NCBI RefSeq assembly: GCF_016920785.2
Contig: NW_024609837.1
Span: 25,607,533 to 25,671,532, forward strand
DNA length: 64,000 bases
DNA from: Ixodes scapularis
Lineage: Eukaryota; Arthropoda; Arachnida; Ixodida; Ixodidae
Direction of reading: 5' to 3'
Part shown: in pieces, positions 45,736 to 57,277 of the stretch
How the letters are laid out: each line of letters starts with the position of its first letter
Position numbering within the stretch: the first letter of the stretch is position 1
Program-made: the position numbers and the translations under genes
Notes under the pieces: model-generated
Told to the model about the DNA's origin: nothing
The model's database searches: none
The model's input: only the letters and a program-made list of their open reading frames with translations

Positions 45736-46861
45736 CTTTTACGGTGCAGATTGATCTCTGGCTTCGTATCAACCACTCAGTTAACTACATCGTGGAAGTG
45801 CATCGTGACGACATTTTGACGTCACCGCCAATTGCATCATCTTACGAGCATAGCTCGAACTGCATAGGGAAAAACTACATTTCAACGTCATGTCACGTGA
45901 CTCGAGAGAATAGCCAATCAGTGCCCGATGCAGTTTTTTACATCATTTAATTTGCGTTCCAGCATAGATAAACTGGTCTCTTGTACACGGGGTGAGAGGA
46001 GCAGCCAATAAAAGCGTAACATGAGCTTTCCGCGCACCGCATTAATCTCCGAAGCCCGCTTCCCGCTGTTATATACCAATCGATGTCGGGAGATGTTCCC
46101 TCTTTACGGAGTGGGTCCTCGTGACAGAAAAATTTGCGTGAGAAATAAAGAAGATGACTCCTGTGTTCTGAACCCGATACACGTCTCCATCTTGCCTCGT
46201 CAGCTCCGGAGTCCCTGGTATATAACACCCGGCTGGTAAAAGAGCTTGCGTTTCGAAGGTATTCGCGCAGTCGTCTCGTCGTCAGCAGTGCGATGTTAAG
46301 CGAAGACAACCGATACCCAGTTACTTCGCGCACTTTATGTCTTACCTTTGCTATTCTTCGAAGCGCAGTCCCTTCGTCAACACCGCACATCACGCCGGAA
46401 AGCTAAACCATTCACGACACCAAAAGCAGCTCGCAAAAAACAAAAATTCAAAGCAACCTTCTTCGCTCACTACTGAGCGGATTTCATGTCGCTGGCTTAT
46501 CTCTCGCATGTCCATCCAAAAAGTAGATTCGTTGGTCTACCCAACCGTCTCGCACCAGACTGTTTTGCACAAGGAGGATAGAAGGGTAGGAGAGGGCATC
46601 ACGTCAGCCGCGTAGCCTCCACAACCCTTGCTCCCTTGACGCCTCGCCTCTTTCTTATTTTCCTCCTTGCTCTGCTCACTTACGCTCGTTAATAATAACA
46701 CTATTTCGCTTTGCGTTTAATTAATTTGCTCCACGCGGCCCATGTTAGACAAGACAAACTTCTTCAAAGAACAAAAGTTCGTTCGACCGTCCAAAATATA
46801 CGACAGTACTTAGATTGCAAATCCGAGAGTGATGAACAGCGCATGCGATCAACGAAAATTT
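45736..46861. other. No gene recognised; end of unit 1
   Basis: Includes tataccaatcgatgtcggga and a caataaaag phrase that could be promoter or LTR-like, without a matching partner. Almost identical to 60999-62124. Confidence 0.4.
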
Positions 46862-47299
46862 CCCTAAATGGGAGTAGAGGAGTAGGGGCAAAGCCTCCTC
46901 TCCGTACCTTCCTCTCCGCACCTTCCCCTTCTGCTCCTCAAGAGCTGCGCTTTAATTCGGCGTTACGGGGGGATTATAAACGTCTTTAATTTTATTTACC
47001 AGCTTATTTCAAGCATTTATTTAAAACATATATTCACCCTATAGTGTCCACGACCGTGATGTAAATACACAAGTACAAAAGTGAGCCTCAACTAACCTCC
47101 GACTACTTCTATTTATAATCCTTACCAAAAAAATCACTCTGGGATAATCCCAACTTCACCGTTATCATGTAATGATTGACTAAGCGTAAACCCCATAAAA
47201 TTATTCAAGTGCATATTCAAATCTCAATAACAAATTGTCCGCACGCGTGTAGTCGGCAGGACAAATACCAGTATTACTCCGGATCAACTAGAACAAATT

Positions 47300-47645
47300 C
47301 TTGTGGACCGATCTCGTATCTGACCATAAAATGAAAAACTGGTCGGTTTGAAATAGGGAAGATAGTCAAATAGGCTTTCCCTATTTCTACCTTAATGATT
47401 ATATAAACTACTTACATGTGATTAAGTGCAAATAAAAAAAACTAGTCGTAGCAGTGAACGTCAACGGAGGGGTTGCGGTGCGTCAACAGTTTTAATGTAA
47501 AGTTGAGGCTGGGATGCTGGCACTTACATAGGCGGTGTGTAGGAAGCACCCATTCAGAGTCCGTCGCCGTTCTCATAATAGACACCTCGTAAGAGTTTGA
47601 TGTTTGATTAGTTTCCTTTCGAGCTCGCTGGTCAAGAACAAAGAC
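47300..47645 (-). pseudogene. Ionotropic receptor fragment, unit 2 copy
   Basis: Same relic as 33820-34170, with CQHPSLNFTLKLLTHRNPSV. Broken frame, no flanking domains. Confidence 0.8.
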
Positions 47646-47810
47646 CATAAACGAGGATAAACAAGACCATCTCACGCTTCTCTCGCTTGACTACGGGCAA
47701 TTATCGTATCTGTTGCCCTACGGGGGGCCCTGTAAAACAACGACGTCGGTCACATGGATGCGTCTCTCTCCAGTGAACCGTGAGCGTATCACTTCTTTAC
47801 ATGCACGCAA

Positions 47811-49508
47811 TAGACCGATGTCACCAAGCGAACTGCGCAGGCGCGTGCATTCCGGAAGTGGTGCCGCCGCCATGCTACTTGTAGTCCCGGCTTCCCGGCT
47901 TCCCGGCTACATACGGCTGCGCGTACGTACATCATTATAGATTATCATTTGGCAGGCCCCGGTATCGCCTTGATTCTCTTGCATGCTTTTACTTCATAAG
48001 ATTGGGTTGTTTGTGAAGCCTTACTTTCCTCAGCAAGGGCAGAAAAGCAGTTTCAGTCGTCTTATCGCTTTAGAATTGCTTTGTCGTCTGCTTCGTCGTC
48101 GTCTGCTTCTTCGTCTTCGTGAACCCGTGAGCCCACTGCCGTTCACGGGGTAATCCTACTGCGGCCGCGGAAAAAACAAAACAAAAAAACAACGGCGCCA
48201 CTACTCGAGCATTCCGACTCTTCGGGCGTCTCAATTACCTTGCAAACAAGTGAACATCTAGTGCAATAGCAAAGAACAAGAAAATTCGAGGGACCATCGG
48301 CTCGTTGTAGCACCACGGAACAGCATCAAATGTGACGAAAAACTGAGCTTGGTGGTGCTCAGTCTTGTGCATAACGTTTAATCAGCCATCAAGTAAGAAG
48401 AGCTAAATACACTTTATCGGTCAGTGATAGTCTTCTAAAAGTTGTTTCATTCTGGTTGACAGCCTGTGCGACAGAATACAGATGAACAGCGGGAGAAGCC
48501 TGCACACAAAGAACTGATCTACAGAAAGGCCACGCCTGACGCGCCGTAATAATTGGCATATATCAAAAAGAAGCAACCATGCCAGATACCTGAAAGCTTC
48601 GGGTGGAGATGGTTTTTCGTGCACAGTTTCTATTCAGTTTTATTTTGTTTGCGCAAGATCCGAACGCTAACAGTCGCCCGACGGGGGAAGCTTTTTTCTG
48701 CGGTCTCGACTGGTGCTAGTGCAGAATGGATGAGGTTCGTTTGTTACATTTTTGGCAGTAAGTACGTGTTGCACTTCTAAATTGCATTATGTAATCTTTT
48801 CGCGTTGGTATATAAAAAAAAAATGAAGGCTGCTTCCGAAAAAAAAGTTGTTTTATATCAAGTGATGCATATCGGGAATCGCTGCTCTTTTTTAGTGATT
48901 GTCCGGATCTTTTAAAGCACAGTTGTGCTTGAAACATGTCGTCGCAATGACAGTTATAACCACCAAAATACACCGAGTAAGAAGTGTATTAAAAACGGCC
49001 TCCGCAAAGCAGTGCAGAGGTCCTATTTGAGATAGACCAACGAATAGGCCGCTACGGAGCAAATGGTCAGAGCGATTCCAGCTTACAGAACACTTCGGCA
49101 CGCGCTATGTCTCGTGCCCTGTAATCTTACATATTTTAGCTGACGTGGAACAACTGGATATAAATTTTGAAGCAAATCGCGAAACAAATCGTAAAACGCT
49201 ATTTTTTCTGTCGCTCTTTCCGGCTCTGTCGACCTTTCTTTGCCATGCTATTTTCTTGCGGGAAGACATAACATCCGAGGCCTTTTTGCCTGGTGCTGCT
49301 ATTATAGCTCCGTGGCATACAACATGTGAAGCCACCGATTGAAAACCATGAGTCAACACCTGGCTAAAAGTCTTGTGCTAACCTGAAAATTTCCAAACGC
49401 CGGGCGTACAATGCGCACGGACGCGGCCGGAGAACTGGGGAGAACTACAGGTACCAGAATGCAGCGCGGCAGCGGTGGCGTCGCGCAACTCCTCGTGAGA
49501 TCGGTCTA
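47811..49508. mobile_element. 1.7-kb insertion unique to unit 2
   Basis: Units 1 and 3 read gcaattcgcag here. Unit 2 reads gcaa, then 1698 bp, then ttcgcag. The insert starts tagaccgatgtcac and ends gtgagatcggtcta, an imperfect inverted repeat that continues weakly for perhaps 100 bp (gtgcattccgg against its partner). No transposase is evident and no target duplication is visible: the site is between A and T. A non-autonomous DNA element with unassigned superfamily is likely. Confidence 0.75.
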
Positions 49509-49944
49509 TTCGCAGTCGCTTTACGTGCCAGTCTCTCAGCTGGCTAAGTATTAGGCCTATACACTACCGTTTCAGCCTGGCGGAGCAGAACCCTGACCTG
49601 CACGCTTCATCATCTGGCTGCTCGGCGGTGACGTGCCTACAAACTCTGAGCTGCGTCTTTGACTTCTTTCCCTCTTCCTGCCGTTTACCTGCCGTCACCG
49701 CAATCTCGGGTAATTCTACAATTATAAGCGCTAGTTATCGTCCCGTGTGCCCCGATGTTTCTGGTCTGTGTATGACAATGTGAAGGCGTTGAAGTTTTGT
49801 GTCACTCAATGTTAATGTTTAATTGGGAGATATTGCAACGTTCCGCTTATTCATTCATAGCTGATGCTCGATGCTCGATTAGAGCATACTGCGTACTTAG
49901 GCACATACCGCGAAACGATTTTTTTTGTAGACATTTAGGTCAAC
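49509..49944. other. Duplicated non-coding sequence
   Basis: Matches 34340-34779 and 63055-63484. No gene recognised. Confidence 0.5.
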
Positions 49945-50249
49945 GTGTAAGCATTTACATGTTAGCAGCAGCATTTACGGCTCAGCTGACTCCGGCCAAC
50001 GGGCTCACGGAGCAGCTCAACAAGACCCTCGCCGACATGATTTTCATGTACTTCAACGTGGAGCACAAGACATGGGACGAAGTGTTGCTGCACGTCCCGT
50101 TTGCTTATAACACGGCAGTTCAAGACACCTCCAGAGTGACACCATTTCAGCTGGTGCACGGCAGAAAGGTGACGAAGATACTCGACTCGATGCTGCCCCA
50201 TGAGCCAGTTGAGGACGGGAGCGTAGACGCCCCTGTGGTCAGTAAGTGA
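49945..50249 (+). pseudogene. Retrotransposon integrase fragment, unit 2 copy
   Basis: Peptide order: FTAQLTPANGLTEQLNKTLA, EHKTWDEVLLHVPFAYNTAV, RVTPFQLVHGRKVTKILDSM. This is the stretch around and after the catalytic Glu of a Ty3/gypsy-type integrase core, of a lineage different from the element at 20849-25143. The two upstream catalytic Asp positions are absent, so it is a fragment. Of the three copies, this one keeps the longest open frame. Confidence 0.8.
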
Positions 50250-53200
50250 GCAGAGGAGGCGCACCAGCTAGCCCACCAGCGGAATCAAGGCCAACATAGT
50301 GTCGACTCTAGAAAACTAAAGCCTGCGCGGCCTTCTCGGAGACGTCACTGTAGCTAGGCCAGTCAGCGGAAAAGCGACAATCGGCTGAGCGCTGGGCTTC
50401 GCTATGCCGACGCGCTGACGGGGCGGCCTGTATAGCTTTGGTTGGAAAGATAGTGCGAACATCACTTACCCGTGCATGGCGACGACATAATTATTTGATA
50501 TAACTACAGTAACTTTTACAGATTGTCTATTATGTTTCGACGACTGAAAACATGCATAAAAATATTAGCGACTACACCATGTCCACAAATATTTTACTTC
50601 ATCTCCTTTGTAAAACTGCAGCACTGCTTAGCAACCCCAAATGTTTTAAATTTAAAAAAATATTTTTGACGTCCATGCTTACAACTCAGCACAAAATATG
50701 TGAAATAATATTGTGCGCCTAGCGCCTTCCAAGTGGTCTATTGAAATATAAAATAAAACGAACAGCACGCTGTCGACCTCCAACCACATATTGGATCGCC
50801 ACTTTTGGATTTAAAATGTAAGAGAAAAGGTTACGGCAGTGACGGCCCACTAATTATGGAGTAATTTGTTTTGTTTAAAAAGAAAGTAGTTTTAATAGAG
50901 TGAAACAAGCAAATGCGATAGAAAATATGATTGATTGACTACGTGTCAGAAGGCCATCATGTAATAAATGAACGTCACAAAATGTATAGTTCGTCTCATG
51001 AGACAACTTCTTTTTCCCTCCGTTTCATTTTTATTTTGTCGGTCTACAGATATGTCGTGGTTCCTCCCCACTTTACTTTTACAACGCACACTTTTTGGGG
51101 AAAACAAACAGTTGCTTTTGGACTGGAGCAGTCATTGCATCCTGCCCAAGGCATCATTTTTCTATTTGCAAACATTGTTGAGAAGAATGTTTGTCGACTT
51201 TGTTGCCACAAGTGTCCATCTCTTCAAACTCTGGCGCCGTAGCTAGTATCAGGTCCCTGACAACGTTCCTTCGATCACGTAACATCCAGAACTGAGCGAT
51301 GTGACTGAATGAAATAAGCTTGTTCACAACAACTTCAGTTTGAATTACCACATTAACGAGTAGCTGTGTTGAAGGTGCAGTTCCCCTCAATTTAAGGCAT
51401 CTGTCAAATGATAAACCACTGCCCTCAATTTGATGCATCTGTCAAATGATAAACCACGGCATGCATCGTGTGAAAGTGTATTCCCCAAAACCTAATGTTC
51501 TTTAATAGTATTCTCACTTGAATGTGTTCACAGTCACATAGGCGAAATATTCAGCAACGTTGGTCAGAATATTAGTTTTTGACGACAGTTTTTCTAAATC
51601 ATTGTCAATGATCAAATGCAAAAACAACAACAAAAAAAAAGCAAAACTCTGCGCAGGTGACTGGCATTCCAAAAACCAACAAAATATAAAAAAAAAAAAC
51701 TGGAAGCGGTAATTCGTTTTATATATGCCTAAATAGCGGAGAAGTTTACTATAATATCGTCCCTCTGGGCATATTGACAATGCAGCAGTACAAGAGCGCA
51801 TGTATAAAACGAAAGTCTGCCAAAACCAACATACCTTCGAAGAGCTCGCAACTTGAACTATTTTTTTCATGAAATTGCCTTAATCCACAGAATACGCCAT
51901 TATTCGTCGGTTTGAAAGGAGAATGTGTGAACCTTTAATTCTCCGGCATACTTTTCCTATACCACAACACAACACTTATAAGGTATTGATCCTCACGTAC
52001 GTAAACACGAAAACACTAAAAATTCTTGTCGCCGAGGGACGCAGTTAATACGTCGCCGTCCTGTCTCCGCATTTCGAACTGCGCACCTGTCTGGCTTTAC
52101 TTCGCTTGCGAGCCGCCTGTCTTCTGTAAAATTCCGTTAAAATGCGTTATCTTCTTTTTCATTTTTTTTTATTATATTTAGTCGGTACAAGAGAACGTTA
52201 CTAAAACACTAAGTTGGGGGAACTCATCCTTCAAACACGGAATGCTCCCGAACACCGAGACCAAACTGAATACGATAGCAACGCCAGGCTTTAGCGACGA
52301 GTAAAATGATTAAACTGGATTTATATAACTACTGCAAAATGGCATTGCAGGAGGGCGCCACCTGCGCTTGGGCTGTTTGACCTGAACCAATATGTGCAGC
52401 AGTGCGGTTCCCGGAGTAGCCGCTGCGGGAGAAAAGGTGGCGTTGCGATCGCCCTTGTTCTCGAAAACGGATCGGAGCCAGTTTTGAAAAGCCGGCTCTA
52501 TGGCAGTCTCCCAAATCTTGGACGCTCAGGCCGAACGCAACAGAGATGACGGAGCATTAAAGAAGAAAACAAAAAGTTGGGGCTCGCTGCTGCTTTCTTG
52601 ACGTTTGGTCTTCCCTTTATTTCTGGCACAAGTCTGCCAAGTAAAACTTTATTTTTAGTTCATTGTTCATCATCTCCCCGCCTTTATCTGTGTCATTACA
52701 TCAAAACTGTGTCGACTCGTCTCTTTGGCAGGACGAAAGAGCGTTTGCATAGAAAATTGAGTCATTCAATTTCACACTGAACATAATGTCTGAACAGGCT
52801 ACGTCATACGCCTAATTAACTGAGCTCCATTATCCTAATAATTTTGCCGTAATTTTGGAACTTAGAACAATAAATTTGCAAAGAGACAAAGCTTCAGAAG
52901 AAAAAAAGGGATCACTGTATCGACAACACGAAATTTACCCCTTTCTCGCCGCTCTTTGCCGTAACGTGTCAGATCATTCATCCAAGCAAACAGGTTTGCG
53001 CAAACCGCAAGAATTCTGACAGGAACAAACACTAAAGAGTTGCAAGTTTGCTAATAGATTAATAAAAAGAATCGACGTTTGATGGCACCCTGGTCTCGCC
53101 TCAATGTTTAGCATGGCTGCGCTTTTGACTTCCTGGCAAAAACAGGAACAGTTTGAAAATCCATGGACGACTTGAAAATACTTCTTCCTTGCGACCACTG

Positions 53201-55411
53201 CATCTTTTCAGCACACCTGAAATTGTCAACGGGCGCTTCCCAGCATTCTAGGCATTTGTTTGACGCCAAAAACAAACGTTTTATTTAAACATTTTTTTAT
53301 AGGAAACTTTGTTGCACTCTTAGTTTAAATTCAAGAACTTCCTGATGGTCGATTACGCTAAAAGGCAAAAAAAAAAAAAAACAGTTGTGGAAAGGGGGTG
53401 GGGGGGGGGGGAGTTGGCTTCTGGCTGTTGATACAATGTAACAAGTTTTTTACTGCCGACTACAGGAGTTCGGACTGTTCATTTTTTTATAATTTAAAAA
53501 GTACTCGTAGAATGCTGCAAAGGCTTGGAGTCTAGTCAGCCATTGCATAACAACGGAAAGGTTCGAATTCTTCTATAAAAATTTCCTGTTAAGGGTTATA
53601 AATAGATCGACTCAGGAGTTGTTTGAGAATCACTTTTAGCCTCGCCCGTCACCACCAGAGTCGAGTACACTAGTGTGACGAAATATTTCTTGATAGATCT
53701 GGAGCAGGAGGCATGAATTGGAAATTCTGGTATTGATTATTTTGTCGACATCCAAGGCAATGAGAGCTAGCTGAACTGAAGAATATCAGAACTTCATTTG
53801 AGTAAATAATTGCACGAAATAGAACTATAAAAAAAACGTCCAACACAAAAAACGACATTTATTAACATCAATTTTGTTTTATACAGCACTGTTAATTGTG
53901 ATACATATATATAATCACAGAATTCACTCAACATCTGTTACCCCTCTTTCAGAACAAATAACATTAGAAATTCAAGGCATTTCAGAAATAAGGCTCAATG
54001 CCAAACGTGACATAAACCCGCAAACTGCACGAAAGGTGAGGGTGTTGGAAAGTTTACTTAATTCATCACCTCCACTTTCAACACGCGTGTAGCACAAAAT
54101 GACACAAAACAAGTTTCCGCATATACCGAACATATGTTCAAAGCCTTAGATTAGTGTTGCACAAAACTTCAGCGTCTGTCATGGCGGCTAGCGCCAGGTC
54201 GTCAAAACGTTCTTCAGACAAAATGATTCTGAACACTCTTTCAGAGCATTTTAACTTGAATCGAAATCACAGCTGGGTCTGGGTGAGAAAATGTTATGCA
54301 AAAAAACACATAGTGAATAAAACATGCACCTTAATTCATATATATTTAAAATCATTTTTCGGTTACATTTCTACCACGACTAATAGGTTTTCGCGAAGTA
54401 CAGTTTATGAAATTATGACACCTTTTAAGAATTTCTTCGACAATATCTCGACCACAGAAAGTAACGCGAAGAAGTGAGAACAATATCCCTTAGAAGAGTG
54501 ACTATGGCTTATACTCAAAATGGAGGTAACGATTGTTTTTTTTTATGAAGTATAGGAACCAATTGAACCTCAGGTTTTATCGGGATCTCAACGTTCTGTG
54601 TATTGGGTTCATAAATACCTTATGAAACTTCGTCGAACATCTCCTGCAATCAGTTTTTCCGTTTTTTATGAAATATCCGTTTAGCAGTCAGTGCCTCGTA
54701 CACAGCATACTCTAATTGAAAATCGAATGAAAATAAAATGAAGTTTGACGACGTACCCTTATAAAAAATATATTTTTTAAATAAAAAACAGAGAAAGTTT
54801 ACAGTATAATCTAAATCAATGTAAGATTTCACAAAAAAAGAAAGGAATTCGGTCTACAAATATTGAATAGTATCCTTCATACAATCGGTAAATAGTTGTG
54901 CAGAGCGAATCCTCGTTCAAGGTTTCTATAGGCAGACAATTCATAATTATACTGCAATTAAATACAAAGGTGCAAGCGAACTGGACAAGACATTGAACTC
55001 CTCACTGGAAATGGAGAAATCCCTGCTTCGATACCAGGACCAGGCGGATTTTTTCGGTCGTGCACCAGCCGCCTAGTTGTGTTTGGGGATTTGTGTTTGT
55101 CCTTTGTCCCCCTTGTTCCCCTTCTCCGAGGATTATTTTTGGCGATAATTTATATTTGTCAATATTTCGAGAACATTACAATCTGAAAATAAAAATTATA
55201 AAATAATTTGTCAGCTATAACTTGAATGCAAATAGACCAATGTAAAGAATTGCTAGTCTAAATACATATTTAAACTTTAAAGTTCTGCAAATATCTAGCG
55301 AATGAATAAAAAAAATCACTGTTCATTTTAAAATGTTTCGAGCATTGAACTTTCATAATTTGGCCGAAACATAAACGCCATCTGGATTAACATTTTTTTT
55401 GAAAAGTCCCT
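50250..55411. other. Duplicated sequence with no confident gene
   Basis: Unit 2 counterpart of 35046-40171. The exon-like frame at 51154-51438 corresponds to 35979-36270. A C and G homopolymer region near 53390-53412 is longer than in unit 1. Confidence 0.4.
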
Positions 55412-57277
55412 TTAGTTCCTTTCAAGAACGCAAGGACGATCTTTTTTCGTAATTCGAGTGGCTGGCATCACATATTTTGAATGTTGTTTCGGTTTCATCC
55501 CTGCGTCATCCCTGCGATTTCGGCATTCTACACGCCATAAGATCGCCTCAGAAATAAACACAAGAACTGAGAAAGACATACCCAAGACCCAAGCCAGAAA
55601 GATAGGTCTCAGATCGTCTAAATTCAGAACAAATTCTTCGGTATGGCCCAAATTATTCGCATGAAAGAATCGGCTTTTGTACTCAACAAGGGCAGCGTAT
55701 CTTTCGTATAAGCCCGCCTCAATTGCCCGACTCAATGTTGCGCCGAAGTCCTGAAGGTAGACGGATGATGACCTCATTTCTGGCCCTACGGGGTGCGAGA
55801 ACACGACGCCTTCGGTCTCGAGATAGCCTCGTCCGAGAAGCTCTCGCCTCAAAGCCTCCCTGGGACCTGTTCGCGAGTTGTAGGTGAAGAAGGTGTCCCT
55901 TCCGTCAGCGTCGATTTTAATCGCGCGAGGACTACTTTGAGCCGAGTTCGAGGTTTGGTAGCATCGACCATGACTCCGGATTAAGTCATTTTTTCCAAAG
56001 AGAATGAGTGGTCCAAGTGCACCAAGGATGCCAGGACTTTCAAGGAAGCACAGCCGATGTCCTGTTCCAACAAGGTGCTCAAATGAAACGAACTGGATGG
56101 CTTCTCCATCAAGCGGTAGATCGTTCAAGAGCGAAGTGAGACGGCCTTTGAATGCTGTCGACATCACGAAAAACATTAATGTCATTATGCCGTACAACAA
56201 TCGGGACTGATGCGTGTTCAAAAGTCTTGTGTGAAGCTGAGTGCTCTGCTGAAAGAATGCCGCAATCATCGGAAATACAAAGACGGCAATATTCACATCC
56301 TCCGTTAGCGTAATCTTCGCTATTAGGCCATACGTCAAGACTAATAATAAGCAGGACGCCAGAAGCCCTACCCATACCTCCCAACAGAATGGCAATATAA
56401 ATATTTTTTCCTTGGGAACCGGATCACGCTCGCGAACATAAAATGAAAAACCAGCCGATCCGAAATGATGAAGCGCGTCAAATATATATTCGCTGTCTCT
56501 ATCTGGACGATTGTTTAAATTATTGATATATCCACTGAAGAATAGCTCATGAGCGTGGAGTTTGCTAAATCTAACCGAAGCGTTGCAGTGCGTCAACAGC
56601 TGTAATGTAACGTTCATACTTGGATGCTGGCAAGCGTAAGGGCCGTCACATGCGACGTGTATTAAGCTGCCATTAAGCGTCCGTTGCCGTTCTAACAGAC
56701 CCCTCGTAAGAGTTTGGGGTTCGATTACTTTCCTTTCGAACTCGCTAGTCAAGATGAGGCTGCCGTTGTCGAAAGTTATTACATATGTGCCGCTGGCTCT
56801 TGGGTATGGTGGGAGATATGGTAATCTAAGAAACTTTAGATAACCTTCCGAGAAATGTTTTCCGTGTTCTGCTACAATGTAAGCAGCCATAAAGTAATTT
56901 GTTTTGATGCTAGGCCATAGTTTATCAAGATCGTATTTGCCACATATAAAGTAAATTATTTGAAAAAACGACCCCCTAAATGTGGAGCATATCTTGTTCT
57001 TGCAATGTCTTGAGTGCAACTTGCCGTCAGTCCAAAAGGTGATCGGTTTCTCTCGGGAATCCAGGAAAGCCTTGAACAGCGCACTGTTGTCCTTGAGACA
57101 GTCTGTAGGCGCAAAGACGTCCATGAAGCCGTTCCCCGAATCAAGGGAGAGGATGATCTCCTTGGGTATGTCTTTGAACGTCTTAAACACACTGGCTTCG
57201 TACTTCGAACTGTCGGATATCGCCGGTTTTTCGAGAACAAGAAGCAGAAACATGGTTGCTTGTAATAATAACAACAT
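55412..57277 (-). CDS. Ionotropic receptor-like channel, copy B
   Basis: Intact intronless 621-codon gene, collinear with copy A without gaps. It keeps the signal peptide, M1, pore, M3 with STAFKGRLTSLL, both ligand-binding halves and M4. By eye it differs from copy A at about 55-60 residues. Around half of these lie in the first 150 residues (for example KTFKDIPKEIILSLDSG against KLFKDIPNDFIRSFESG), far more per residue than in the remainder. The C-terminal tail is the same apart from single changes. Function is inferred as for copy A. Both being intact suggests retained expression capacity, but no transcript evidence is available here. Confidence 0.85.
   Translation of the reverse strand: MLLLLQATMFLLLVLEKPAISDSSKYEASVFKTFKDIPKEIILSLDSGNGFMDVFAPTDCLKDNSALFKAFLDSREKPITFWTDGKLHSRHCKNKICSTFRGSFFQIIYFICGKYDLDKLWPSIKTNYFMAAYIVAEHGKHFSEGYLKFLRLPYLPPYPRASGTYVITFDNGSLILTSEFERKVIEPQTLTRGLLERQRTLNGSLIHVACDGPYACQHPSMNVTLQLLTHCNASVRFSKLHAHELFFSGYINNLNNRPDRDSEYIFDALHHFGSAGFSFYVRERDPVPKEKIFILPFCWEVWVGLLASCLLLVLTYGLIAKITLTEDVNIAVFVFPMIAAFFQQSTQLHTRLLNTHQSRLLYGIMTLMFFVMSTAFKGRLTSLLNDLPLDGEAIQFVSFEHLVGTGHRLCFLESPGILGALGPLILFGKNDLIRSHGRCYQTSNSAQSSPRAIKIDADGRDTFFTYNSRTGPREALRRELLGRGYLETEGVVFSHPVGPEMRSSSVYLQDFGATLSRAIEAGLYERYAALVEYKSRFFHANNLGHTEEFVLNLDDLRPIFLAWVLGMSFSVLVFISEAILWRVECRNRRDDAGMKPKQHSKYVMPATRITKKDRPCVLERN

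Larger units (their letters stand above)
33401..46861. repeat. Tandem segmental duplication, unit 1
   Basis: Collinear with unit 2 over its whole length, from aaatgggagtagagg to gcatgcgatcaacgaaaat. It carries a receptor fragment, an integrase fragment, an intact receptor gene and Harbinger remnants. About 13.46 kb, shorter than unit 2 mainly because unit 2 holds a 1.7-kb insertion. Confidence 0.95.

Noticed and set aside
45947..46393. 148-codon minus-strand frame
   Set aside because: Counterpart in unit 2 is open over a different extent, and the opposite strand is equally open; no domain.
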